Shown here in pieces: positions 9,157 to 17,744 of a stretch of 64,000 nt of DNA. Source of the DNA: Hymenobacter properus. Its GTDB lineage: Bacteria > Bacteroidota > Bacteroidia > Cytophagales > Hymenobacteraceae. A model generated the notes under the pieces. It ran no database searches and had not been told where the DNA came from. It was given only the letters and a program-made list of their open reading frames with translations. Made by a program: the position numbers and the translations under genes. The stretch is from positions 930,001 through 994,000 of the forward strand of contig NZ_JADQDP010000001.1 of assembly GCF_015694735.1 (NCBI RefSeq), in the 5' to 3' direction. Each line of letters starts with the position of its first letter. Position 1 is the first letter of the stretch.

Positions 9157-11067
9157 ATGACGCGCCACTACCTTACCGCCATCCTCCTACTTGCCGCCGC
9201 ACCGTTCGCCCAGGCCCAAACCCGCGCGCAGGACTCCGCTTTTGTGCGGCAGCATTACACTAAGCTCGACCGCCAGATAACTATGCGCGATGGGGTGAAG
9301 CTTTACACTACCATTTACGTACCTAAGGAGGCCTCGGCGGCCACGCCCTACCCGTTTTTGATGACGCGCACGCCCTACTCGGCCGGGCCGTACGGGGAGA
9401 ATAAGTACCGCCAACGGGGGCCGGGACCCAGCCGGGAGTTGTCGGAAGAGAAATACATTTTTGTGTACCAGGACGTGCGCGGGCGCTACATGAGCGAGGG
9501 CCAGTTTGAGGAAATGACGCCAGCCCTGCCCGCCAGCAAAGCCCAGCCCACGGCCCACGACGAAAGCACCGACACCTACGACACCATTGAGTGGCTGCTG
9601 AAAAACGTGCCGGGCAACAACGGCCGCGTGGGCATGGTGGGCATCAGCTACCCCGGTTTCTATGCCTCGGCGGCACTCCCCAACGCCCACCCCGCCCTGA
9701 AAGCAGTATCGCCCCAGGCGCCCGTCACGGATGAATTCATCGGGGACGACGCGCGGCACAAGGGCGCGTTCTTTCTGCTCGACAACTTCAGCTTCACCAA
9801 TTATTTCGACGTGCCCCGGCCCCAGCCTGTGGCCAACTACAAGCCACTGTTTGACTTCGAAACCAAGGACGCCTACAAGTTTTTCCTCGAGCTGGGCCCG
9901 CTCAAAAATGCCAACGGGCCCAAGTATTTCAACAACCGCGCCCGCATCTGGAACGAGTACCAGCAGCACGATACCTACGATGCCTACTGGCAGCAGCGCA
10001 ACATTCGCCCCGCCCTCACCGGCGTGAAGCCGGCCGTGCTGGTGGTGGGCGGCTGGTTCGACGCCGAAGACCTGTACGGCGCCCTGAACACCTACAAGGT
10101 CATCGAGAAGCAGAACCCCGGCGCCACCAACCGCCTCGTGATGGGGCCCTGGACCCACGGCGCCTGGGCGCGCCCCGACTGGAGCCGCTTCGGCCCCCTC
10201 AGCTTCGGCAGCAACACCGCCGAAACCTTCCACCAAACGCTGGAAACGCCGTTTTTCAACTTCTACCTGAAAGACAAAGGCAGCTTCAACCCGGCCGAGG
10301 CCACGGTGTTCAATACCGGCACGAATGAGTGGAAAACGTATGCGGCTTGGCCGCCGGTGGCTACGGAGGCACGCACCATACTTATTCAGGAAAACGGCCA
10401 CTTGGCTGTCATCGAGCCAGCAGTTGAAACCAAAGTATCCAAGGCCCTCAAGGATTCAAATAATCCGCATATCACCCGGTTGCCGACAGTCAATAAACTA
10501 GTTCCCCCAAGCCAGTACCTCAGCGACCCGGCCAACCCCGTACCCTACACCGCCGGCGTGCGCGGCGACCGCAACAACGAGTACATGATAGAAGACCAGC
10601 GCTTCGCCGCCAAGCGGCCCGATGTGCTCAGCTTCCGCACCGAGGCGCTGCCCCAGGACCTCACCGTGGCCGGCCCCATCAACGCCGATTTGTGGGTGAG
10701 CACCTCCGGCACCGACGCCGATTTTGTGGTGAAAGTCATCGATGAACTGCCCGATGGCACCCAGCGCTTGGTGCGCGCCGAGGTGATGCGTGGCCGCTTC
10801 CGCAACAGTTTCTCCAATCCTGAAGCCTTCAAGCCCAACCAGCCCACCGAGGTGAAATACGAGTTGCCCGACGTGCTCCACACCTTCCAAAAAGGGCATC
10901 GCCTCATGGTGCAGGTGCAAAGCACCTGGTTTCCGCTCGTCGACCGCAACCCGCAGACCTTTGTCAACATTGCGCAGGCCGACGCTAAGGACTTCCAGAA
11001 GGCTACCATCCGCCTCTACCACGACGCTTCGCACCCGTCGGCGCTGCGGGTGCCGGTACTGCCCTAG
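9157..11067 (+). CDS. CocE/NonD-type secreted hydrolase (S15 / X-Pro dipeptidyl-peptidase family)
   Basis: 636 residues from ATG 9157, chosen because a Sec signal peptide follows (YLTAILLLAAAPFAQAQ); an earlier in-frame start lies inside the upstream palindrome. The alpha/beta-hydrolase core contains the nucleophile elbow GISYPGF (Ser about residue 164), an acid in GGWFDAEDLY (about 300) and a His in GPWTHGAW (about 333). A C-terminal beta-jelly-roll domain follows (PINADLWVSTSGTDADFVVKV). Relatives cleave acyl-ester or amide bonds, for example cocaine esterase, glutaryl-7-ACA acylase and X-Pro peptidases. The natural substrate here is unknown. It probably acts in the periplasm. Confidence 0.93.
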   Translation: MTRHYLTAILLLAAAPFAQAQTRAQDSAFVRQHYTKLDRQITMRDGVKLYTTIYVPKEASAATPYPFLMTRTPYSAGPYGENKYRQRGPGPSRELSEEKYIFVYQDVRGRYMSEGQFEEMTPALPASKAQPTAHDESTDTYDTIEWLLKNVPGNNGRVGMVGISYPGFYASAALPNAHPALKAVSPQAPVTDEFIGDDARHKGAFFLLDNFSFTNYFDVPRPQPVANYKPLFDFETKDAYKFFLELGPLKNANGPKYFNNRARIWNEYQQHDTYDAYWQQRNIRPALTGVKPAVLVVGGWFDAEDLYGALNTYKVIEKQNPGATNRLVMGPWTHGAWARPDWSRFGPLSFGSNTAETFHQTLETPFFNFYLKDKGSFNPAEATVFNTGTNEWKTYAAWPPVATEARTILIQENGHLAVIEPAVETKVSKALKDSNNPHITRLPTVNKLVPPSQYLSDPANPVPYTAGVRGDRNNEYMIEDQRFAAKRPDVLSFRTEALPQDLTVAGPINADLWVSTSGTDADFVVKVIDELPDGTQRLVRAEVMRGRFRNSFSNPEAFKPNQPTEVKYELPDVLHTFQKGHRLMVQVQSTWFPLVDRNPQTFVNIAQADAKDFQKATIRLYHDASHPSALRVPVLP

Positions 11068-11139
11068 CAGGCCCGCGCGCAACCCCAGCCCAACCGTAGC
11101 ACGTAGGAAGGCCATCATCCACCCGCTTTCCACTGCTTT

Positions 11140-11424
11140 ATGAAACTCCTCACCTTGCTGCTCGCGCTGGGCCTCAGCACCACCGCTTTCGCCCAAACCA
11201 CCCCGGCCAGCAACGCCCCAGCCGACAACAACACTAACCCCACCGCACCTTCCAACAACCAACCCCGCGTGGGCACGGCCATGGACGGCTCCAACATCGC
11301 CAACAACCGCGACGTGCTGTCGCCCGGCACCGGCACCCCCGTCCGCACCCGCACCGACGCCGAGAAACGTGCCCACCGCGAGGCCAAGCGCGCCGAAAAA
11401 GGCAAGTCGAAGATGAAGATGTAG
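11140..11424 (+). CDS. Small secreted protein, unknown function
   Basis: 94 residues with a clear signal peptide (KLLTLLLALGLSTTAFAQ). The mature part is low complexity: Asn/Thr/Pro-rich first, then a highly charged basic tail (EKRAHREAKRAEKGKSKMKM). No domain is recognised. A similar signal peptide plus Pro/Asn-rich plus basic-tail design recurs at 34559-34885. Bacteroidetes genomes carry many such short exported proteins. It follows the hydrolase gene by 72 bases and could be co-transcribed. Confidence 0.7.
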   Translation: MKLLTLLLALGLSTTAFAQTTPASNAPADNNTNPTAPSNNQPRVGTAMDGSNIANNRDVLSPGTGTPVRTRTDAEKRAHREAKRAEKGKSKMKM

Positions 11425-11448
11425 GCCTAAGCGGCTACACCGCACCGT

Positions 11449-11537
11449 CTGTCGTCCTGAGCGCAGCGAAGGACCTTATCACGCCCGAACTAATTGTTCT
11501 AACTTGACAAGGTCCTTCGCTGCGCTCAGGATGACAG
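11449..11537. repeat. Dispersed palindromic repeat, copy 2
   Basis: 29-base inverted arms (11449-11477 and 11509-11537) with one mismatch, sharing the GAGCGCAGCGAAGGACCTT variant with copy 5. It lies between two convergent genes. Confidence 0.88.
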
Positions 11538-11563
11538 GCGTTTTTATTTGTACGCAGTCACGC

Positions 11564-12220
11564 CTAAGCCTCCACCAGCCCGCGCACAAAGGCATCGGTA
11601 AAGTCCGGCGCGAAGTGCAGCACGTTGGGCAGGTGAGCAAACTCGGCTACTTCGTGCGTGGTGGTGAGCACCATGGCCTTCATGCCCGCGTTCAGGGCCG
11701 CTTCGGCACCCTTGGGCACGTCCTCGAACACGAGGCAGTCGGCCGGCGCTGCGCCGAGTTGGGCGGCGGCTTTGAGGAATGTTTCTGGGTGGGGCTTGCT
11801 CAGCGTCACGTCGTCGGCACTCACGATAGCCTGGAAGTAGTGCCGGATGTTCAGGTTGTCGAGCACAAAATCGATGTTGAACGGAATGGCTGCCGAGCCA
11901 ATGGCCATGGGAATGCCGGCCTGATAGGCGGCTTCCAGAAACTCCGGCAGTCCGGGCAGCAGGGCCAGGCTGGGCCGGTATTCCTGCTGGTAGCGCCGCT
12001 CCTTTTCCAATGAAAGGCGGTCCATCTCCTCGCTGCTGAACCGGTCGGGGCCGAACACGCGCACCAGCACCTCCTGGTTTTTGCCGTACATCTGGGGCTT
12101 CACTTGCTCGTAGGTGAATTCACCGCCAATGTCGTGGTTGAACAGGTGCTGCCAGGCGCGGGTGTGGTAGTCCATGTCGTGAATCATGGTCCCGTTGAGG
12201 TCGAAAATAAAAGCTGTCAT
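11564..12220 (-). CDS. HAD-superfamily hydrolase, beta-phosphoglucomutase-like
   Basis: 218 residues from the ATG at 12220, directly before the catalytic motif FDLNGTM. The cap and core show the subfamily pattern: FDLNGTMIHDMDYHTRAW (motif I), AIGSAA (motif II Ser region), SKPHPETFLKAA (motif III Lys) and VFEDVPKGAEAA (motif IV acid). In motif I the second Asp of DxD is Asn. That Asp normally acts as general acid/base, so activity may be altered; I believe this variant recurs in Bacteroidetes relatives. The likely role is sugar phosphate dephosphorylation or mutase chemistry, substrate unknown. It is convergent with the secreted-protein gene. Confidence 0.85.
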   Translation of the reverse strand: MTAFIFDLNGTMIHDMDYHTRAWQHLFNHDIGGEFTYEQVKPQMYGKNQEVLVRVFGPDRFSSEEMDRLSLEKERRYQQEYRPSLALLPGLPEFLEAAYQAGIPMAIGSAAIPFNIDFVLDNLNIRHYFQAIVSADDVTLSKPHPETFLKAAAQLGAAPADCLVFEDVPKGAEAALNAGMKAMVLTTTHEVAEFAHLPNVLHFAPDFTDAFVRGLVEA

Positions 12221-12310
12221 GCTTGCGTTGATGTCTTGTGAAAAGGCCTGCAAAAATGCCAGCTCTTTGGTGTACATTAGGTATTAATTCTTTCACCTCC
12301 TTCCCGCGCC

Positions 12311-13066
12311 ATGAATAACAAGCTGTACCTGATGGCTCTATGCGCCACGTTAGCGGGTGGTTCCTGCACCAAAAAGTCTGCCGATACGCCCGTTCCGGCA
12401 CCCACACCCGTCGTGACCGGGCCCGCCATCATCGGTTCCATTCAGCCGGCCGATGCCGTTCGGGCCGTCACCTTGTCCGATAAAAACACCCACCAAGCCA
12501 TTACTTACGCCGCGGTGGACGCCCAGGGCGCATATCGTTTCGATGCGGTTCCGGCCGGAGCATACGAATTGCTCTACCAGCGAAACAACAACTACATTCC
12601 GCCCCGCCAGCAAACGGCCACCGTCGTGGCCGGACAAACCACCGTCATACCGCTTCTCACTGCGGCGCGTTCCACCGCTTCCTTCACGGCCGATGGGGTG
12701 CCTTTCGCGCCTGGTTACGTCGATGTAAACATTGGTAGCCAGACCTTTTCCCTGGTTCTGAGCGAAAAACAAATCAGCCCCACTTTTTCGCTTTACCTGA
12801 CCATGCCCTATTCCGTGACGGTTGGCACCTACCCCTTAAACGCAGCTCAGACCTACGCCGTTTTTGCGAACGCCAACAATGAAACCTTTGATTCTCGCCT
12901 TAATCCCGCCACGGTTCCCTCGGGCGGCACGCTCACCATCACCGCAGTCGAAAACACTGCACCCTTTCCGCGTTCCATTTCGGGTACTTACAGCTTCACG
13001 GCCACTTCCCGCGCCACGGGCGTAAGCAAATCCTTCAGCGGTACTTTCAGCAACGCTTATTTCTAA
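12311..13066 (+). CDS. Lipoprotein with carboxypeptidase-regulatory-like fold
   Basis: 251 residues. The N-terminus is a lipoprotein signal with lipobox LAGGSC (Cys19 expected to be acylated), then a Pro/Thr linker and an Ig-like segment (about 40-120; YRFDAVPAGAYELLYQ) typical of carboxypeptidase-regulatory-like domains. The C-terminal half is a beta-rich region (about 130-251) ending FSGTFSNAYF, which resembles the DUF6252 group of Bacteroidetes lipoproteins; I hold that name loosely. It is probably an envelope protein. Its function is unknown. It is divergent from the HAD gene, with 90 bases between. Confidence 0.8.
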   Translation: MNNKLYLMALCATLAGGSCTKKSADTPVPAPTPVVTGPAIIGSIQPADAVRAVTLSDKNTHQAITYAAVDAQGAYRFDAVPAGAYELLYQRNNNYIPPRQQTATVVAGQTTVIPLLTAARSTASFTADGVPFAPGYVDVNIGSQTFSLVLSEKQISPTFSLYLTMPYSVTVGTYPLNAAQTYAVFANANNETFDSRLNPATVPSGGTLTITAVENTAPFPRSISGTYSFTATSRATGVSKSFSGTFSNAYF

Positions 13067-13094
13067 GCGAGCAACACCTACTTACCGTTCTCAT

Positions 13095-13133
13095 AAAAAC
13101 GCCCCCGCTGCTCGCTAGCAACGGGGGCGTTTC
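13095..13133. terminator. Bidirectional rho-independent terminator
   Basis: Stem AAACGCCCCCG/CGGGGGCGTTT with flanking A and T runs, between the convergent lipoprotein gene and protease gene; it should serve both. Confidence 0.9.
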
Positions 13134-13156
13134 AATTATTAATAATGACCTAAACC

Positions 13157-15289
13157 CTACTTCGCCTCGTCGCCGAGCACGGCCACGGCTTCGGCCAGGG
13201 CAGCGTCTTTGCGCAGCGGCTTCAGGAAGCGGGCCACGCGCTTGGCAGCGGTCGAGTCGCTGGCCGGGCGGGCGTCGGCGGCCAGGGCGGCCACGTCGAG
13301 CGAGGGCAGCGCGTTCTGGGCCGTGGTTTGCTGCTTGTTAATGTCGCGGGCCTGTTGCTGCTGGGCGCGGTAAGCGGCCAGATTCAGCGAGAGGTTGGTT
13401 TTCTTGCGCTGCTCGGTGGCGCGCTGAGCGGCATCGGTAATGAGGCGGAAGCCGGGGCTGGCAGCCACGCGGGCAGCGCTGGCGGCGCGCAGCTGCTCCA
13501 GCTTCGGCACCGAGTTGGTGGGCTGGTAGGTGGCGGGCGCAATCTCGTCCCACTGCAGGGCGTAGTCGGCGTCCTTCTCGCCCTTGGCGTAGGAAGTCAG
13601 CGCGTCGGGCAGCGTAATGTCAGGCGTCACGCCCTTAAACTGCGTCGAGCCGCCGTTCACGCGGTAGAATTTCTGGATGGTGAGCTTCACCGAGCCCAGC
13701 GGCTTGAGCGCCGCCACTTCCGGCGACACGGCGTTGTCCAGGTCGAACACCTGTTGCACCGTGCCCTTGCCGTAGGTGGTGCTGCCCATCACCACGGCGC
13801 GGCCGTAGTCCTGCATGGCGGCGGCCAGAATCTCGGAGGCCGAGGCGCTGTACTTGTTCACCAGCACCACCAGCGGGCCGGCGTACTGCACCTGCGGGTC
13901 TTCGTCGGCCACGGGCTGGGGCTTGCCGCGGTTGGTTTTCACCTGCACCATGGGGCCGCTGGGCACAAACAGGCCGCCCATGTCCACGGCGTCGCGCAGC
14001 GAGCCGCCGCCGTTGTAGCGCAGGTCGAGCACCACGCCGGCCACGTTTTCCTTGGCCAGCTTGGCCAGCTCGGCCTTCACGTCGGCCCCGCTGTTGCGGC
14101 CGCCCTTGCCGCTGAAGTCGGCGTAGAAGCTGGGCAGGTGGATGTAGCCGTAGTTCTTGCCGTTTTGCTTGATGACGGCCGACTGCGCGTAGGTTTCCTC
14201 AATCACCACCACGTCGCGGATGATGGGAATCACCAGCGTTGCGCCATCGGGCTTGCGCACGGTCAGGCGCACTTCCGTGCCCTTGGGGCCGCGAATCAGC
14301 TTCACCGCCTTGTCGAAGCGCATGCCTTCCACGCTCACCGGCTCGGCGGCGCCCTGGGCCACGCGCAGGATGATGTCGCCCACTTTCAGCTCGCCCTGCC
14401 GGGCCGAGGCCGAACCGGGCGTGATGTCGGCCACCTTCAAGTGGCCCTCCTCTTCCTGCAGCAGCGCGCCGGTGCCCTCCAGCCGGCCCGACATGGCAAT
14501 GTCGAAATTGTCGCGGGCAATGGGGGCAAAGTAGTCGGTGTGCGGGTCGTAGCTGTTGGCAATGGCCTCGGCAAAGTCGGCCAGCCGGTCGTTGTCGTCG
14601 ATTTTCAGACGGTCGGCAAAGGCCTCGTCGTAGTACTTAAGCACGCGCTTGCGGGCCTCGGCCTCAATCTGGGCGGGCGTGCGCAGCGCGTCGGAGGTGG
14701 TGACGGGCGAGGCGCCCACCTTGGCGGCGGCCAGCGGCTTGTCCTTCTTCTTGGCCTCGTCGTCCATGATTTCCGACATGCGGGCCAGCGTCTGGTACTT
14801 CAGCATCTTGCGCCACTGCTCGCGCTGCTCGGCCGGCGTGGCGGCGTAAGCGGCCTTGGCGGGGTCGGTTTCCCAGCTTTCCTGCACCGAAAAGTCGAAG
14901 GGCTGGGCCAGAATCTGGCGGTAGAGCGCCTGGATTTCGAGCATGCGCTTGCTCAGCAACTGGCTCGTTACGTCCAGAAACTCGTGGGTGCCGCCGCGCA
15001 GCTCGTCGTCAATCTTGGTGCGGTAGGGCTGCAGGGCGGCCACTTCGGGCGCCAGCAGCAGCTGCTTGTTCACGTCGACGCGCTTGAGGTACAGGTCGTA
15101 CACGCGCTGCGAAAACTGGTCGTCAATTTTCTCGGGCTGGTAGTGCAGCTGCGACAAGCCTTGCAGCATCACGCCCAGCACCACTTGGTCGCGCGGGGGC
15201 GTGCCCTGGTACACCGAAAACGACGCCAGCCCCAGCAGGGCCAGCAAGGAGGCCGAGGTCACCCCCAGCTTAATGCGGGAAAATTTCAT
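13157..15289 (-). CDS. prc: C-terminal processing peptidase (tail-specific protease, S41)
   Basis: 710 residues from the ATG at 15289, chosen because it starts a signal/anchor helix (KFSRIKLGVTSASLLALLG) and has a GAGGA-type site upstream; a longer open frame exists but lacks coding look. Domains: N-terminal Tsp-specific helical region (about 40-230), PDZ (GALLQEEEGHLKVADI onward), then the S41 core with SASASEILAAAMQDYGRA and TTYGKGTVQQ, which hold the catalytic Ser and Lys and match E. coli Tsp closely. A DUF3340-like tail follows. It probably trims or degrades periplasmic proteins by their C-termini. E. coli Prc has about 680 residues, so the length fits. Confidence 0.95.
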   Translation of the reverse strand: MKFSRIKLGVTSASLLALLGLASFSVYQGTPPRDQVVLGVMLQGLSQLHYQPEKIDDQFSQRVYDLYLKRVDVNKQLLLAPEVAALQPYRTKIDDELRGGTHEFLDVTSQLLSKRMLEIQALYRQILAQPFDFSVQESWETDPAKAAYAATPAEQREQWRKMLKYQTLARMSEIMDDEAKKKDKPLAAAKVGASPVTTSDALRTPAQIEAEARKRVLKYYDEAFADRLKIDDNDRLADFAEAIANSYDPHTDYFAPIARDNFDIAMSGRLEGTGALLQEEEGHLKVADITPGSASARQGELKVGDIILRVAQGAAEPVSVEGMRFDKAVKLIRGPKGTEVRLTVRKPDGATLVIPIIRDVVVIEETYAQSAVIKQNGKNYGYIHLPSFYADFSGKGGRNSGADVKAELAKLAKENVAGVVLDLRYNGGGSLRDAVDMGGLFVPSGPMVQVKTNRGKPQPVADEDPQVQYAGPLVVLVNKYSASASEILAAAMQDYGRAVVMGSTTYGKGTVQQVFDLDNAVSPEVAALKPLGSVKLTIQKFYRVNGGSTQFKGVTPDITLPDALTSYAKGEKDADYALQWDEIAPATYQPTNSVPKLEQLRAASAARVAASPGFRLITDAAQRATEQRKKTNLSLNLAAYRAQQQQARDINKQQTTAQNALPSLDVAALAADARPASDSTAAKRVARFLKPLRKDAALAEAVAVLGDEAK

Positions 15290-15530
15290 GCGAGGAAGAT
15301 GATTAGAAGTCAGGAACGGTTGCCTGGCCCGGGTTTTATACCGGCCCCGAGCGGGAAGGTTGGCCAGAACCTTGCCAAAAATTCCGTTTAAAGTCGGCAA
15401 GGTAACGGCTGGGGTTGCGGAAATCTGCACGCCGACCCACGAAAGGCTGGCTATATTTTCCACTACAATTTTTTGGCAGTTTTAGGTCAGTTTTTGCAAC
15501 GTTTTTGGCGCAGTCGCAAAGTGGTCTATT

Positions 15531-15622
15531 GAACGTCCTGCCGAGCGCAGCGTAGCATCTCGCTTGCAGTCATTGATTAGTTGAAGCACGCAAGATGCTT
15601 CGCTGCGCGCTGCATGACGTTC
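15531..15622. repeat. Dispersed palindromic repeat, copy 3
   Basis: Imperfect 36-base arms with about six mismatches, outer ends GAACGTC/GACGTTC, core as in copy 1. It lies between the protease promoter and the end of dinB. Confidence 0.85.
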
Positions 15623-15652
15623 TGCTACGCTTCCTGAGTACCCTCCCCTACC

Positions 15653-16732
15653 TCAAAAGCCCAGCGTCAGCTGCCGGCCCGCCATCGGCTGCCCCGTATT
15701 CAGGTTCGAAAGGGTGACGCCCAGCAGGCGGACGCCCTTTTCCAGCGGAAACAGCCCCTCCACCAGCTCCCGGCAGAGGCGCTCCAGCACCGCCTGACTC
15801 GGAATGGCCCCCACGCTGCTGCGGCTGCGCGTAATCTGCTGGAAGTCGGCAAATTTCACTTTCACCGTCACGGTGCGGCCCAGGATGCCGGAGCGCTGGC
15901 AATACTCCCACACCTCTTCAATGGACGGCCGCAGCCCGTCGAGCAAGTCGGTAAAAGCCGTTAAGTCCTGCGCAAACGTGGTTTCGGAACCCACCGACTT
16001 GCGCAGGCGGTCGGCCTCCACGGGTCGGTGGTCTTCGGCCCGGGCAATGGCGTGGTAGTAGCGCCCCGCTTTGCCAAAGTGCTGCTGCAAAAACTCCACC
16101 GGCTGGTCCCGCAAATCGGCCCCGGTGAAGATGCCCAGTTGGTTCATGCGCGCCGCCGTCACGGGCCCGATGCCGTGGAACTGCCCCACCGCCAGCCCTG
16201 CCACAAAGGCCAGTCCATGCTCGGGCCGCACCACAAACTGCCCGTTGGGCTTGCGGTAGTCCGACGCCAGCTTGGCCAAAAACTTATTGTAGGAAATGCC
16301 CGCCGAGGCCGTGAGCTGGGTTTCTTGCAGGATTTTAGCCCGGATTTCCCGCGCAATCTGAGTGGCCGACTCCAACTGCTTGAGGTTGTGCGTCACGTCG
16401 AGGTAGGCCTCATCCAGCGACAGCGGCTCAATCAGCGGCGTATACTCGGCAAAAATGGCCCGAATTTGCCGCGATATTTCCTTGTACACGGCAAAGCGCG
16501 GCGGCACAAACACCAGCTCCGGGCACTTGCGCAAGGCCGTCACCGACGGCATGGCCGAGCGCACTCCGTACTCCCGGGCTTCGTAGCTGGCCGCTGCCAC
16601 CACGCCCCGCTCCCGGGCGCCCCCCACCGCTACGGGCCGCCCGCGCAGCTCAGGATTGTCGCGCTGCTCGACAGAAGCATAAAATGCATCCATATCTAAA
16701 TGGATGATTTTGCGGATGGAATCGGGCGCCAC
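15653..16732 (-). CDS. dinB: DNA polymerase IV (Y-family translesion polymerase)
   Basis: 359 residues starting at GTG 16732. The catalytic palm motifs are present: HLDMDAFYASVE (Asp13, Asp15) and PLSLDEAYLDVT (acidic pair). The thumb has a helix-hairpin-helix GIGPVTAARMNQLGI, and the little-finger domain follows, with a normal family length. It copies past damaged bases. The C-terminus ends QLTLGF, which resembles a beta-clamp-binding QLxLF peptide. A -7 box TATCTTTG lies 22 bases upstream of the start, so the leader is short. No LexA-type box was recognised. Confidence 0.95.
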   Translation of the reverse strand: MAPDSIRKIIHLDMDAFYASVEQRDNPELRGRPVAVGGARERGVVAAASYEAREYGVRSAMPSVTALRKCPELVFVPPRFAVYKEISRQIRAIFAEYTPLIEPLSLDEAYLDVTHNLKQLESATQIAREIRAKILQETQLTASAGISYNKFLAKLASDYRKPNGQFVVRPEHGLAFVAGLAVGQFHGIGPVTAARMNQLGIFTGADLRDQPVEFLQQHFGKAGRYYHAIARAEDHRPVEADRLRKSVGSETTFAQDLTAFTDLLDGLRPSIEEVWEYCQRSGILGRTVTVKVKFADFQQITRSRSSVGAIPSQAVLERLCRELVEGLFPLEKGVRLLGVTLSNLNTGQPMAGRQLTLGF

Positions 16733-16753
16733 TGTGTTTATTCTTTATTCCAA

Positions 16754-16761
16754 CAAAGATA
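16754..16761 (-). promoter_or_regulatory. -7 box of dinB
   Basis: On the minus strand this reads TATCTTTG, an exact match to the Bacteroidetes TAnnTTTG element, 21 bases from the GTG start. The -33 element is not clear. Confidence 0.55.
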
Positions 16762-16938
16762 AATGCAGCCCCAAGAGGTCTAAATCTTTGTTTGCAGCGC
16801 TTAGAGCAGAGTTGTCATTCTCAGCCATTCGTTTTCGCACACCGGCCTGCCACATCTTAGAAGCGTCAGCTGAGCAACTTTTTCAACCATTCTCTTTTTA
16901 TTCATAATTCTATTACGTATTTTTGAGTTACCAAACTA

Positions 16939-17014
16939 TGTGGGGTGGCGGAATTGGCAGACGCGCTAGCCTATCTCGCTAGTACAATTAGAGGTTCGAG
17001 TCCTCTCTCTACAG
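16939..17014 (+). tRNA. tRNA-like gene, leucine-type D arm, apparent anticodon AUC
   Basis: A full cloverleaf can be drawn: 7-bp acceptor (two G-U pairs, first pair U-A), U8, D arm GCG/CGC with loop GAATTGGCAGA, 5-bp anticodon stem CTAGC/GCTAG, loop CTATCTC, 7-base variable region, T stem AGAGG/CCTCT with loop TTCGAGT, discriminator G. The D arm is leucine-like, but the long leucine variable arm is missing. Alignment to E. coli leucine tRNA places AUC at 34-36 and U at 37, where purines are nearly universal. CCA is not encoded. A terminator follows at once, so it is probably transcribed. Whether it decodes is doubtful. Confidence 0.65.
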
Positions 17015-17017
17015 CAT

Positions 17018-17051
17018 AAATCCCGACTGCTCCTGCGGCCGGGATTTTTTG
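17018..17051 (+). terminator. Terminator of the tRNA-like gene
   Basis: Stem AAATCCCG/CGGGATTT followed by a T run, starting four bases after the tRNA-like 3' end. Confidence 0.85.
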
Positions 17052-17744
17052 CTTTTGTTTGTTTCAAGCTAAGGGGGTTTTAACAGTTTAAAAGCTGACT
17101 ACCAGAGCGCTTGGAATATCCAGCGAAAATAGCTACGAGTACGCTCCCTTTATTTCCGGAAACGTTTGTGAACTTTTAGAAACCCTTTTCCGGGCGCTGC
17201 AGGAGTCGTACAGCATTGGCCCGCATCGAAAACAATTACCGCTCCTTCTTGCAAATCAGCGCCCCTATTCAAATCCCTAAAACAAGGAATAATTATAAAT
17301 TAGCTGACTACGGTGTGAAATAGGTTTTCTCCCCGCCCCTATTGCGTTTTCAGCTACCTGTGTAAGCAGGCTGAGACCAAGCATTTCCGCAGATTACAGC
17401 GTCTGAGGGCATATTTTTTGATTCTATAAGTTGAAACAATTGAGGTATCGATTGGCTTGGGTGAATTATACCAAACGTTTGCAAAGAATGACCGCAAACG
17501 TTTGAAGAAAACGCCGAAAACTGACTGCTACCTAAAGAATTCCCTATGCCGCCGGGGATACTTGGCTTGGCTGCTTTGGTTCAGGATGAACTACGGTTAC
17601 CCAGACGCAAAAGGCTTGTATTCACACCCGTCTTCAGGAAAAGCCAGATTTTAGCCAAGCGGCTTGACCAAGGGCGGTCGGAGCGCTAAAACTGCGACCA
17701 CACCACCTTACTTCTAACCCCTGGTGCTGACGTAAATTGGCCGC
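17052..17744. other. Gene-poor region, about 690 bases
   Basis: AT-richer than its neighbours. A 65-codon frame at 17457-17654 looks non-coding (no domain, atypical codon use). No RNA gene, repeat or terminator is seen. It may be remnant DNA. Confidence 0.4.

Noticed and set aside
13328..15391. 687-codon plus-strand frame
   Set aside because: Antisense to the Prc protease, with a His/Gly/Val-rich product and no domain.
16939..17014. tRNA-like gene as attachment site of the prophage
   Set aside because: The integrase lies 18 kb away with host genes in between, and no copy of the tRNA 3' end was seen near 35.5 kb.
17457..17654. 65-codon plus-strand frame
   Set aside because: No ribosome site, domain or typical codon use.
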